From a bacterium 1xD8-48 (GTDB lineage: Bacteria > Bacillota > Clostridia > Lachnospirales > Lachnospiraceae): a stretch of 64,000 nt of DNA. The stretch spans positions 25,277 to 89,276 of the forward strand of contig QZDS01000022.1 of NCBI GenBank assembly GCA_009917455.1, written 5' to 3'. This document shows, piece after piece, positions 1 through 8,279 of this stretch. Every line of letters starts with the position of its first letter. Position 1 is the first letter of the stretch. Under the pieces are notes generated by a model. The model did not search any database and was not told the DNA's origin. It saw nothing but the letters and a program-made list of their open reading frames with translations. The translations under genes were made by a program, and so were the position numbers.

Positions 1-707
1 CCGTCAATTCCGGGATTTTTCTCCATTACCCTTAAAAATTCAAAGACCAGCTCATCCTGTGAAAGATTCTGCTGTTTTATTCTGAGTTCTGTGCATTTCA
101 TGCCTTTTTTTTCGCACTCCTCAAAAAATCCCCTGTACCTCTGGTCCATATACATATATTCCGGAATTTCCGTGCCCAGAATCAGAGGGTATCTGCTGCC
201 CGCCTCAAAAAGCTCTCTGGCAGCCTTCATGCCCCCGCTGTAGTTATCTGACGTAACGGAGGAAAATCCTTCCACCTCCCTGTCAATGCTTATAAGTGGG
301 AGCATATTCTCCGAATAAATTTGGGTGTCTCCAAGCCTGCTACACAGCAGAATTCCATCCACCTGATTAGCCTGCAGCATGGAAACCAGCTCTTTCTCCC
401 GCTCCTCATTTTCGTCTGACTTGCAAATCATGAGTTTATACCCAAAATTATGACAGGATTCCTCCACAGCATCCGTCAGTCTACTGAAAAAAGCATAATC
501 TATTTTAGGCACCACCAGTCCGATAATGTTGCTTTTGTTTTTCTGAAGCGCACGAGCCATTTCATTTGGCTGATAATGCAGCCTCTCCATAGCTTCATAC
601 ACCTTTTTCCGGGTTTTGTCGCTGATTGCCCCTCGATTATTCATAATTCTGGATACCGTTGCAATGGAAACGTCCGCTTCCCTCGCAACATCTTTGATTG
701 TCGCCAT
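1..707 (-). CDS. LacI-family transcriptional regulator (C-terminus beyond window)
   Basis: The reading frame opens with ATG at 707 behind an AGGGGATTTAA ribosome site and stays open to the window edge, giving about 235 residues. The N-terminus MATIKDVAREADVSIATVSR is the classical LacI helix-turn-helix, followed by a hinge-like segment (PNEMARALQ) and a periplasmic-binding-type effector domain (IIGLVVPKI...FFSRL, DGILLCSR, LISIDREVEG). The family represses sugar-catabolic operons and is released by a sugar ligand. It lies 30 bp after the stop of the last esterase gene on the same strand, so it is probably the distal gene of the esterase operon. Two LacI-like operator cores sit at that operon's promoter near 8.1-8.26 kb, which suggests autoregulation (inference). 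The 3' end is outside the window. Confidence 0.93.
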   Translation of the reverse strand, partial: MATIKDVAREADVSIATVSRIMNNRGAISDKTRKKVYEAMERLHYQPNEMARALQKNKSNIIGLVVPKIDYAFFSRLTDAVEESCHNFGYKLMICKSDENEEREKELVSMLQANQVDGILLCSRLGDTQIYSENMLPLISIDREVEGFSSVTSDNYSGGMKAARELFEAGSRYPLILGTEIPEYMYMDQRYRGFFEECEKKGMKCTELRIKQQNLSQDELVFEFLRVMEKNPGID

Positions 708-737
708 TTAAATCCCCTGCCTCTTGCACAACAAAAT

Positions 738-1868
738 TTATTTCTGATGCGATATCATCCAGTCCAGTATTCCCCGCTCGTTGTGGAATACCAGAATCCA
801 GCTATTGTGATTTTCCTCATACAGCTCTTTGTCCGTAAGCCCCTCTGTGGTTCCGATTCCATAGGCTTCCAGTTCTTCCGGTTTGAAAATTGTATATTCT
901 ACGTCGCCTCTGCCTTCCCGCCACAATTTTTCACAGGCTTCAAGAAGATACGCATGTCTTCCCGGCTGGTGGTCCATATAGGCGGTTGCAATCCATAACG
1001 GCACTTTGGGCAGATGAAGAAGTTCCCCATAGCTCTCCCCGTTCATGCTCGGGCATACCGCCACAGCCGCAGCAAAAAGCGAGGGCGCCACGGAAAGCGC
1101 CTTCAGCACACCGCCTCCTCCCATGCTCATGCCTGTAACATAAATTCTTCCGCCGTCCACCTTTCCGTCCGAAACCATTTTCCGGATAATATCGCAGACT
1201 TTTCCAAGGTAATCCCTGTTCCATCCCCTCTCTCCTTTCAGGGAAAAGGGCGTCATTCCCATCTCAATCCTGAACGGATTGCCTCTCTTTTTCATCACCT
1301 CAAACATTTCGTACATACCAACGTTTCCCGATGGCGCCTGGGGAGCCATAATATACATATCCGGCCACCGTTCCGCCAGTTTCAGGGCGCCGATTGTTCC
1401 TGTGAGCTGCGCGGTATTGTCCTCCCCGCTCTCGCCTCCGCCGTGCAGAAAAAGTACCAGCGGCCTTGCCTCCCCGCTCTCCGGTTCATATAATCTATAG
1501 TTTACACCATTTTCCGTATACGCGCAAAACGTTTCCAAATCCTTTACCGCCGTTTCCGTAATATCTTCCTTCGTAAAGGCTATCGGAATATCTCCCGCCG
1601 TTCCGCTGACTTTAAAATCATACCGCCAGATAAAGGGCTCCACTTCCAAAACAATTCTTACGCCCTCCTCTGTGGGTTTTGCCGACACAGCCGTAATACC
1701 CTTCGATTCCGTCTTTCCGGTCAAATCTTTAAAATGATTTTCAATTACAAAATCACATTTTTCGATTTTACTGTCCTCTTCTCCCCCGACAGTCAGCTCG
1801 AAAGACTGCGCCATCTGCCCATAATCCCCTATAAAAGTATTTGCTTTTATTTCCTTTATTCCGCTCAT
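738..1868 (-). CDS. Intracellular alpha/beta-hydrolase esterase with N-terminal Ig-like domain
   Basis: This 376-residue protein has no signal peptide or membrane segment. Residues 1 to about 115 form a beta-rich segment resembling the Ig-like domain found before some bacterial esterases. The rest is a PHB-depolymerase/prolyl-oligopeptidase-type hydrolase. The oxyanion motif LFLHGGGESGED, the nucleophile elbow GMSMGGGG, a candidate Asp in ATAYMDHQPG and a candidate His in ENHNSW are all present, so the triad looks intact. It is the last esterase before the LacI gene in a minus-strand operon. By family it hydrolyses a carboxylic ester; acetylated or feruloylated oligosaccharides are plausible substrates but nothing in the sequence fixes this. 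Confidence 0.85.
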   Translation of the reverse strand: MSGIKEIKANTFIGDYGQMAQSFELTVGGEEDSKIEKCDFVIENHFKDLTGKTESKGITAVSAKPTEEGVRIVLEVEPFIWRYDFKVSGTAGDIPIAFTKEDITETAVKDLETFCAYTENGVNYRLYEPESGEARPLVLFLHGGGESGEDNTAQLTGTIGALKLAERWPDMYIMAPQAPSGNVGMYEMFEVMKKRGNPFRIEMGMTPFSLKGERGWNRDYLGKVCDIIRKMVSDGKVDGGRIYVTGMSMGGGGVLKALSVAPSLFAAAVAVCPSMNGESYGELLHLPKVPLWIATAYMDHQPGRHAYLLEACEKLWREGRGDVEYTIFKPEELEAYGIGTTEGLTDKELYEENHNSWILVFHNERGILDWMISHQK

Positions 1869-1901
1869 CTCTCCTCCTTTGCCATCAATACCCGTCCGTT
1901 T

Positions 1902-3404
1902 TCACAGCAATTCCGTAATATTTTCCGGAAGAGCCTGTCCCATAAAAATATCCTTAATCAGGTCAACCATATTTGCCGAAAGATTTGTAAAATGGTCGGT
2001 GACATACACCATGCCGTTACAGTATGAAATCTGCAGATTCAGAAGATACTGCGTAAACCATTCCACAGATACCAGAAGTTCTTCTCCTCTGCGCAGTGCC
2101 TCGCAGTACATGCTGCGTACACTGTCCTCAATCACGCAGCCGATGCTCCCTTCGGCAAACTGTACTCTTCTTCCGTCTTTTAACATAAGCGTAACCGCCG
2201 CTCCGCCCTCTGCCGACTGATATTCAGCGCCCACCGCTTCTGCCAGAAAGGACAGCGGCGCGCACAGATAGCTTCCCCGAACCTTTTGCTCTCCGTTTAA
2301 TCCATGATACTTTAACTTATCCCGGCGAACCGCCTTTTCCCTCATCTGCACCGTCCGGTTTCCTGACCATGCCCTGTCAAAACCTTCCGCCACAGCAAAG
2401 GCAAATTCATCTCCTTTACGCGGGAGTATGGTGTCCGTATGGGTAATGCTTCCGTCCGCTTCCCTTCTGGTTCCGGAAAACAGATAATCCCAATACAGAA
2501 AAGCTTCGTCCAGCGTCTGCCCGTGGTCTCTGTTTTTGATATCCAGATAGACAAGGTCCGCTTTTTTTCCTTTATAAAAGGCAAAATTATTTTCGCCCAA
2601 AATACTGATTTCCGGAATCGGCTCACATTCATTAATCTTCATCCAGTAAAACCGGTTCAGTTTGTTGACTGTAAATTCGTCATAGGACTTTCCGGGGGGA
2701 AGCCCGTTCTTTTCCGGTCGTGACTGCCAGATAGCAAGATGCCCGGCTCTGTTCTTTACCGCTCCATCCTTATCAAAGATGGTCGCCGGCTCAACAGGGC
2801 CGCCCGAGCCTGCCGCTCCGGCCAGAATGTTTCCATAATATCGTGCAAACTGTCCTGTCATTATGTTCCCCATGGACATCCCCTGCATAAAAATACGCCC
2901 TTCGTCAATATTGTACTTCTCCTTCATCCTCTCAATCAAAGCAAGAATCATATTGACATCATGATTGTCCTCAATTTTATCCGGCGGCAGGACAATCGGA
3001 AGGTCCGGAGCCATATCCTGTGTAAAATTATCAAAAACGCCTTCGTTCATCCACATCCTTTTCTCATGGGCGTCCGGAAACAGACAGATAAATCCCTCCC
3101 TGTCCGCCACCAGCGTCCAGGATGTGTATACGGCATGACCCCAGCCCGTCATCAGACCGCCGTGAAGCCCGATAACAAGCGGCGCCTTTGAAGAACCGTC
3201 ATAGCTCTCCGGTACATATTCGTACCAGGTATCCTCTGTTCCGTCGATTACCGCCTCGCGAAATTCCTTAAGGCGTTTCGGGTATACAATCGAATTATTA
3301 CCGTTCTCATTGACTACGATATCCGTACCTTTAAGCTTCTCCGGCAGGTATTCCCTGTTATCGTCATCAGGTCTTCCCGGAAGTATGGTTATATTTTTCT
3401 TCAT
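1902..3404 (-). CDS. PHB-depolymerase-like hydrolase fused to a Cu-amine-oxidase-N-like domain (paralogue 3)
   Basis: The 500-residue protein lacks a signal peptide. A conserved N-terminal cap (PGRPDDDNREYLPEKLKG, then VVNENGNNS) precedes an alpha/beta-hydrolase domain with an HGGLMTGWG oxyanion region, a GMSMG nucleophile elbow and a late NRDHGQ motif that likely carries the catalytic His. From about residue 365 the fold changes: YLCAPLSFLAEAVGAEY, LKDGRRVQFAEGSIGCVIED and VYVTDH resemble the copper amine oxidase N-terminal domain (PF07833-type), normally found on secreted proteins. It is the third of three tandem paralogues in transcription order. Substrate unknown; confidence is high for the hydrolase fold and moderate for the C-terminal domain. 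Confidence 0.85.
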   Translation of the reverse strand: MKKNITILPGRPDDDNREYLPEKLKGTDIVVNENGNNSIVYPKRLKEFREAVIDGTEDTWYEYVPESYDGSSKAPLVIGLHGGLMTGWGHAVYTSWTLVADREGFICLFPDAHEKRMWMNEGVFDNFTQDMAPDLPIVLPPDKIEDNHDVNMILALIERMKEKYNIDEGRIFMQGMSMGNIMTGQFARYYGNILAGAAGSGGPVEPATIFDKDGAVKNRAGHLAIWQSRPEKNGLPPGKSYDEFTVNKLNRFYWMKINECEPIPEISILGENNFAFYKGKKADLVYLDIKNRDHGQTLDEAFLYWDYLFSGTRREADGSITHTDTILPRKGDEFAFAVAEGFDRAWSGNRTVQMREKAVRRDKLKYHGLNGEQKVRGSYLCAPLSFLAEAVGAEYQSAEGGAAVTLMLKDGRRVQFAEGSIGCVIEDSVRSMYCEALRRGEELLVSVEWFTQYLLNLQISYCNGMVYVTDHFTNLSANMVDLIKDIFMGQALPENITELL

Positions 3405-3432
3405 TTGCAGCCCTCCAATTTTCCCGTTTTAG

Positions 3433-4935
3433 TCAGTCAAGGGGAACAAGTCTTTCCCTGCCATGCAAAATGTCCCTGATTAAATCCGCCATAAATCTGC
3501 CAAGCTCCGCATGATGGTCCGTTATATAAACCACATCTTCATAAACCGAAGCACACAGATTAAACAGATATCTGGCAAACCATTCCGCAGATACAAGAAG
3601 CTCTCCGTCCCTGAAAAGCGCTTCACAGTACATGGCTCTCATAGTGTCGTCTATCACACAGCCGATGCTCCCCACTGCAAACTGTACGCTTCTTCCGTCT
3701 TTCAGCGTAAGCGTTACGGATTTTCCTTCCTCCTCTTTCCTATATTCCGCCTCGAACATTTCCGCCAGAAAGGACAGCGGCACACAGATATATTCGCCTC
3801 TTACAATCTTACCGCCGTTTAATCCATGGTATTTATTTTTCTCCCACCGGACAGCCGGCGCTTTCATTTCCACCTTTTCATTCCGCCAGAAAGCTATGGA
3901 ACTGCCATCCGCAAAAGCCGCCGCAAAAGCGTCTCCTTTTCTCTCTATTCTGGAACCGGTATCCTCAATTGTCCCGTCGCTTTTTCTGCGCAGTCCCGAA
4001 AAGAAATAATCCCATACCAGCACAGCCTCGTCAAAAGCATTTCCGTGGTCCCGGTTTCTAATGTCAAGATAGACCATGTCCGCCTTTTTCCCTCTGTAAA
4101 AGGCCATGTTGTCTTCTCCGATAATGCTGATTTGCGGGGTCTCATGACAGCCATTGATTTCCTGCCAGTACAGGCGGCCATATTTATAAGTAGTGGGTTC
4201 GTCGAACTCACACCAGGGCGGCATACCGTTTAATTCCGGTTTCGACTCCCAGACCGGAACCGCTCCCGCTGTATTTACCGGCTTCCAGTCCTTATCGAAG
4301 AACTGGCGCAGGTTCAGTATGGAGCCTCCGGCTCCTGACGCCCCCGCCAGGATATTTCCAAAATATTTCTCAAACTGGGTGGTAAACATGCTTCCGTTAG
4401 ACATGCCCTGCATGAAAATGCGCTCTTCATCGATATTGTATTTCTGCTTTATTTTCTCAAGCAGCGCAAATACAAATTTAATGTCATGATTGTCTTCCGG
4501 CGTGGGATTCGCATGGTTCTGGCGCAGTTCCTCCGGTAAGTCTTTTTCGGCCAGCTTTTCTCTATCCGATGCCTCCAGCGTCCAGAGCCTTCTCCTGTGC
4601 GCATTTGGAAACACAACAATCACATTGTCCCTGTCCGCCACCATAGTCCAGGATGTGTATATAGCCTGTCCCCATCCCGTCATAAGACCGCCATGCATGG
4701 ACAATACAAGCGGAGTTTTCTCTTTCGCATCATACCCTTCCGGGACATATTCATACCATTCGTCCTCCTCTCCGTTGACCAGCGCTTCGTGAAATTCCAT
4801 AAGCCGCTCCGGATAGGGCTGTGAATTATTTCCGCTCTCATTTACCACAATATCGGAGCCTTTGATTTTTTCCGGCAGGTATTCCCGGTTATTGTCGTCC
4901 GGCGTTCCCGGCCGCAACTTTATTTTTCCCGTCAA
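3433..4935 (-). CDS. PHB-depolymerase-like hydrolase fused to a Cu-amine-oxidase-N-like domain (paralogue 2)
   Basis: This 500-residue paralogue has the same N-terminal cap (PGTPDDNNREYLPEKIKG), hydrolase core and C-terminal Cu-amine-oxidase-N-like domain as its two neighbours. The nucleophile elbow is GMSNG rather than GMSMG, and the late His motif is NRDHGN. The start codon is TTG: the TTG at 4935-4933 overlaps the TGA of the preceding gene by 4 nt (TTGA), with a GGAGGAGAGGAAAA ribosome site directly upstream, so the pair is probably translationally coupled. A 28-bp gap separates it from the next paralogue. There is no export signal. Confidence 0.85.
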   Translation of the reverse strand: MTGKIKLRPGTPDDNNREYLPEKIKGSDIVVNESGNNSQPYPERLMEFHEALVNGEEDEWYEYVPEGYDAKEKTPLVLSMHGGLMTGWGQAIYTSWTMVADRDNVIVVFPNAHRRRLWTLEASDREKLAEKDLPEELRQNHANPTPEDNHDIKFVFALLEKIKQKYNIDEERIFMQGMSNGSMFTTQFEKYFGNILAGASGAGGSILNLRQFFDKDWKPVNTAGAVPVWESKPELNGMPPWCEFDEPTTYKYGRLYWQEINGCHETPQISIIGEDNMAFYRGKKADMVYLDIRNRDHGNAFDEAVLVWDYFFSGLRRKSDGTIEDTGSRIERKGDAFAAAFADGSSIAFWRNEKVEMKAPAVRWEKNKYHGLNGGKIVRGEYICVPLSFLAEMFEAEYRKEEEGKSVTLTLKDGRSVQFAVGSIGCVIDDTMRAMYCEALFRDGELLVSAEWFARYLFNLCASVYEDVVYITDHHAELGRFMADLIRDILHGRERLVPLD

Positions 4936-6470
4936 TTTTCCTCTCCTCCTTCCGGCAGCATATCATAATAATTATCCGGTACCGGCGTTCCGTTCAAAAT
5001 ATCTCTAATCAGATCCGCCATATTGACGGACAGCTCATTAAAATGGTCTGTAATATAAATGACGTCATCGCAGGCGGAAACATGAAGATTAAAAACATAT
5101 CTGCAAAACCATTCTGCGGAAATATACAGCTCGTTTTCCCTCTTGAGGGCTTCGCAGTACATCGCTGTAAGCTCCCTGTCTATTACACAGCCTATACTTC
5201 CCCTGGCGAACTGAAGCGTGCGCCCGTCTTTCAGCAAAAGACATGCGCTGAGCCTGTTTTCCGAGTAAACGCACTGAGCCTCAAAAAAGCCCGCCAGCGT
5301 ACTTACTGGCACACAGATATAGGCTCCCCTGACCTTCTGCCCTCCATCCAGACCATGATATTTGAGCTTTTCCCAACGAACCGCCTTGCCGGGCATTTCC
5401 ACCGTACTGTTATTTTGCCAGGCCAGCCGTTTTTCCGCCGCAAAGGCCATTGCGAAAGCATCCCCCTTTCTTTCCCTGACAGAACCGGTATTTACAATGG
5501 AACCGTCTTTTTTCCTCCTCACACCTGAAAAGAGATAATCCCAGATAAGCGCCCCATCGTCCAGCGACTGCCCATGGTCTCTGTTTTTGATATCAAGATA
5601 TACCAAATCCGCCTTTTTCCCTTTATAGAAAGCAAAATTGTTTTCTCCCCTGATGCTGATTTCCGGAACTGCCCCGCATTCGTTCAGGCGCATCCAATAC
5701 AGCCTGTTGTATTTATTGACTTTAAGAGCCTCCTCTTTTTCCGGCGGGATATCATTTAATTCCGGCCGTGACTGCCACACGGCAAGATGGCCCGCTTTAT
5801 TTTTAATTTTTTCATTTTCATCAAAAAGAAGGGACAAAAAGGTAGCGCAACCGGAGCCTGCAGCCCCTGCCAGTACATTACCGAAATTCCTTGCAAACAG
5901 GGACGTCATCATGTTCCCCATGGACATTCCCTGCATGAAGATGCGCTCTTCGTCTATGTTATATTTCTTCTTCATCCGCTCTATCAGGCCGAGCGCCAGC
6001 TTCACATCATGATTATCCTCTATCTTCTCCGGCGACTTTAAAAACCCTTCCGGCGCCTGTGTATTACTTTCCGTTCCCGGCTGGTTGGGGTCTGACTCCC
6101 ATCTGCCCCACTCAACCTGCCAGACTCTTCCAACACTTGCGTTGGGAAAGACCACGATAAATCCGTCCCTGTCCGCAGCCATAGTCCAGGAAGTATAAAT
6201 TGCCTGCCCCCATCCCGTCATCAGACCGCCGTGCATGGAAAGTATTAGAGGCGTCTTCTTATCAGGGTCATAGCTTTCCGGCACGTATTCATACCACTCA
6301 TCCTCTGTATCATCTGCGATTATTCCGTGAAACTCCTCGAGCCTCTTTGGATAGGGCTGCGAATTATTCCCATTTTCATTAACTACAATATCGGAGCCTT
6401 TAATTTTTTCCGGCAGATACTCTCTGTTGTCATCATCCGGTAGTCCCGGCCTTATATACATTCTTCCCAT
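4932..6470 (-). CDS. PHB-depolymerase-like hydrolase fused to a Cu-amine-oxidase-N-like domain (paralogue 1)
   Basis: At 512 residues this is the longest of the three tandem paralogues; an insertion after VGRVWQVEW (residues about 120-150) accounts for much of the excess. It keeps the conserved cap (PGLPDDDNREYLPEKIKG), the HGGLMTGWG oxyanion region, the GMSMG nucleophile and the NRDHGQ motif. The C-terminal domain reads YICVPVSTLAGFFEAQ, then LLLKDGRTLQFARGSIGCVID and VIYITDH. No signal peptide is seen. It follows the EstA-like esterase by 18 bp and overlaps the next paralogue by 4 nt. Likely an intracellular carbohydrate or polyester esterase; substrate not determinable. Confidence 0.85.
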   Translation of the reverse strand: MGRMYIRPGLPDDDNREYLPEKIKGSDIVVNENGNNSQPYPKRLEEFHGIIADDTEDEWYEYVPESYDPDKKTPLILSMHGGLMTGWGQAIYTSWTMAADRDGFIVVFPNASVGRVWQVEWGRWESDPNQPGTESNTQAPEGFLKSPEKIEDNHDVKLALGLIERMKKKYNIDEERIFMQGMSMGNMMTSLFARNFGNVLAGAAGSGCATFLSLLFDENEKIKNKAGHLAVWQSRPELNDIPPEKEEALKVNKYNRLYWMRLNECGAVPEISIRGENNFAFYKGKKADLVYLDIKNRDHGQSLDDGALIWDYLFSGVRRKKDGSIVNTGSVRERKGDAFAMAFAAEKRLAWQNNSTVEMPGKAVRWEKLKYHGLDGGQKVRGAYICVPVSTLAGFFEAQCVYSENRLSACLLLKDGRTLQFARGSIGCVIDRELTAMYCEALKRENELYISAEWFCRYVFNLHVSACDDVIYITDHFNELSVNMADLIRDILNGTPVPDNYYDMLPEGGEEN

Positions 6471-6488
6471 GTCGTTATACCTTTCCCC

Positions 6489-7298
6489 CTATTCTTCCTC
6501 TCTCCGGAATGTCCCGCCAATATTCAGCCATTCCAGAAACTGTCTGACATGTTTGTTGCAGTACTCCCAGTTATGGGCTCCGTGATCTATGATTCTCTCA
6601 AACTCAACCCCCATAGCTTCATATTTATCCATAAAAGCAACATTCTCCTGATAGTGCGTATCTTCCATTCCGGTAGCCATATATCCTCTTGGAAATATTT
6701 TTCCGGCATCTTTCTGTTTCTTAATCATATAGCAGATATCGTCCTCCGTGCCGATAACGTTTTTTCTATCGCCAAAAGCAGACGCGAACATATAAAAGCT
6801 ATCCTCTGTGTCTTCCTTTTCCGGAAGAATCTCCGGAACATTTTTTATACCGGAAAATAATCCGAAAGCCGCAAATTTCTCAGGGTCGCGGAGCATCCAT
6901 TTTAAGGAGCCGTAACCGCCCATGGAAAACCCGGCTATATAATTTTCCTCCGGATTTTCAGACAGCGGAAACAGATGCCGTACTACTTTCGGAGTTTCCA
7001 CGGATAACTGTGTGAAATATTTGAAATCTCCATGCTTCGTATCCATATAACCGGAACAGTATGTACCACTGCACACTACAGCGACTCCGGCCTGCGCCGC
7101 ATAAAGTTCAAGCGCCGTATATCTCTGCCAGTCCGTATAATCAAAACCGCCGCCGGACTGCAGCCATAAAACAGGATACCTGTAACCTTCCGGCCTGTCC
7201 GCAAGGGAATGTCCCCAGGTATTTTCCGGGATAATCACATTAACTCCCACTTTCATACGCAGCGCTTCCGAAAAATAATATAATCTGAAATTTGCCAC
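6489..7298 (-). CDS. Tributyrin-esterase (EstA/esterase D)-like hydrolase
   Basis: I place the start at GTG 7298 (MANFRLYYFS...), two bases after the upstream stop and behind the strong ribosome site AAAGGGGGAATAGCT; an ATG at 7322 lies further upstream inside the previous gene. This gives 269 residues. The EstA-type layout is clear: VNVIIPE strand, YPVLWLQSGGGFDYTDW, nucleophile elbow GFSMGGYG, a likely acid in GMEDTHY and a likely His in HGAHNWEYC. No signal peptide. The family hydrolyses short acyl esters, including acetyl groups on sugars. It is the second gene of the minus-strand esterase operon and is the intact relative of the triad-less gene before it. Confidence 0.88.
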   Translation of the reverse strand: MANFRLYYFSEALRMKVGVNVIIPENTWGHSLADRPEGYRYPVLWLQSGGGFDYTDWQRYTALELYAAQAGVAVVCSGTYCSGYMDTKHGDFKYFTQLSVETPKVVRHLFPLSENPEENYIAGFSMGGYGSLKWMLRDPEKFAAFGLFSGIKNVPEILPEKEDTEDSFYMFASAFGDRKNVIGTEDDICYMIKKQKDAGKIFPRGYMATGMEDTHYQENVAFMDKYEAMGVEFERIIDHGAHNWEYCNKHVRQFLEWLNIGGTFRREEE

Positions 7299-7300
7299 AG

Positions 7301-8074
7301 CTATTCCCCCTTTCCTTTGCACACCCAGTCCAGGGCTTTCTTTATCGCTTCATAAAAAGCCAAATCCTCATCTGCATAATTACCGGCTTCAATAACCGTA
7401 CCTTTCACTATCTCTGCAATCCGTATGCTTTCTTCCCTGTACTTCGTTTTTCCTGAAAGCGCAAAGCAAAAGCTTCCGCTCCTCTTCTGACGCGCCAGTG
7501 TAAAAATATCATTGCCGCTTCCGGCAAATTCCCCGATATCGCCAAAGACAGCCCTCAGGGATTCCTCCGTATGGCAGATATCCGTCTCGCCGCCTTCAAG
7601 CGCCTTTTTACAGATTTTGTCCATATCAAAAATTCCGTCCACTGCAACACAACCGGAAAATACGTCCGGATACTTTAACGCTGCCTTTACTGCCCCATAG
7701 GCCCCTGTGCCAATACCTCCAATCCAGTTGTCCTCCGCCTTTCCTGATATGGGAAGATTGTTCCGGCAGATGGCGGGAAATTCTTTCGAAAGAAAATTTT
7801 CATACTTGGGTCCGTATGCCATATTGCTGCATAAAGAATGCTGCGCATCCGGTGCAATAATAAAAATACCGTTCTCCACCGCACATTTTTCTACCGGCAT
7901 GGCAGTAAAATCAAGAGCCATCCCTCCTTCATTATGAAGAAGCCACAAAACCGGATATTTTCTTTCATGTTTCCTGTCATCCAGCGCAAGGCCGTTCATT
8001 TCGGGAAGAAAAATCTTTGCGCTGAAAGAACCACACAGCACTGTTGACAGAGCATTTAACTCCAGATAAGCCAT
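7301..8074 (-). CDS. EstA-like pseudoenzyme lacking the catalytic triad
   Basis: The 257-residue protein follows the same fold plan as the next gene: YPVLWLLHNEGG, VENGIFIIAPD, NWIGGIGTGAYGAVKAALKYPDVF. At the nucleophile elbow it reads GIGTGAYG where its neighbour has GFSMGGYG, so the Ser position is Gly. The acid region (MEDTHY in the neighbour) reads GKTKYREE, and the catalytic HNW region reads YADEDLAFY. All three triad positions therefore appear replaced while the frame is intact for the full length, which points to a retained non-catalytic role such as sensing, scaffolding or binding (inference). It is the first gene of the operon, behind GGAGGGTGAAATT, and overlaps no other gene. Confidence 0.8.
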   Translation of the reverse strand: MAYLELNALSTVLCGSFSAKIFLPEMNGLALDDRKHERKYPVLWLLHNEGGMALDFTAMPVEKCAVENGIFIIAPDAQHSLCSNMAYGPKYENFLSKEFPAICRNNLPISGKAEDNWIGGIGTGAYGAVKAALKYPDVFSGCVAVDGIFDMDKICKKALEGGETDICHTEESLRAVFGDIGEFAGSGNDIFTLARQKRSGSFCFALSGKTKYREESIRIAEIVKGTVIEAGNYADEDLAFYEAIKKALDWVCKGKGE

Positions 8075-8103
8075 AATTTCACCCTCCTTTTTTTATTTTT
8101 TCC

Positions 8104-8132
8104 ATTGTAACATCCACTGTTTAAATTGTCAA
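8104..8132 (-). promoter_or_regulatory. Sigma-A promoter of the esterase operon
   Basis: Read on the minus strand, TTGACA (8132-8127) and TACAAT (8109-8104) are separated by exactly 17 bases. The -10 lies about 30 bases upstream of the first esterase start at 8074. The -35 overlaps the AAACGTTT operator core. Confidence 0.75.
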
Positions 8133-8141
8133 ACGTTTACA
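8128..8141. promoter_or_regulatory. LacI-type operator 1 (AAACGTTT core)
   Basis: GTCAAACGTTTACA contains the fully palindromic AAACGTTT core typical of LacI/CcpA-family sites. It overlaps the -35 box of the esterase operon promoter, the right place for repression. A LacI-family gene lies at the distal end of that operon. Confidence 0.6.
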
Positions 8142-8161
8142 TTTCAATATTTATTTTATTC

Positions 8162-8189
8162 TTGACATTTTTACAGTATTTTTTATAAT
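8162..8189 (+). promoter_or_regulatory. Sigma-A promoter of the divergent histidine kinase gene
   Basis: TTGACA at 8162-8167 and TATAAT at 8184-8189 are separated by 16 bases, about 90 bases before the kinase start at 8280. Both elements match consensus. Confidence 0.7.
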
Positions 8190-8248
8190 ATATTTATGGA
8201 TATAACAATATTTTTTGTCAATATTTTCCATTAATTATTCCCTAAAAA

Positions 8249-8262
8249 TGTAAACGTTTTAC
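8249..8262. promoter_or_regulatory. LacI-type operator 2 (TGTAAACGTTTTAC)
   Basis: A near-perfect palindrome around AACGTT, close to the general LacI-family/cre consensus TGTAAACGTTTACA. It lies in the kinase leader, about 121 bp centre to centre from operator 1, so it could block elongation or support looping (inference). CcpA is the alternative binder. Confidence 0.6.
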
Positions 8263-8279
8263 TTAAAAGGAAAGGAACA

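Noticed and set aside
450..998. Plus-strand open frame of 182 codons at the left edge
   Set aside because: It lies antisense across the LacI and esterase genes, has no ribosome site and no protein-like motifs; it is a shadow.
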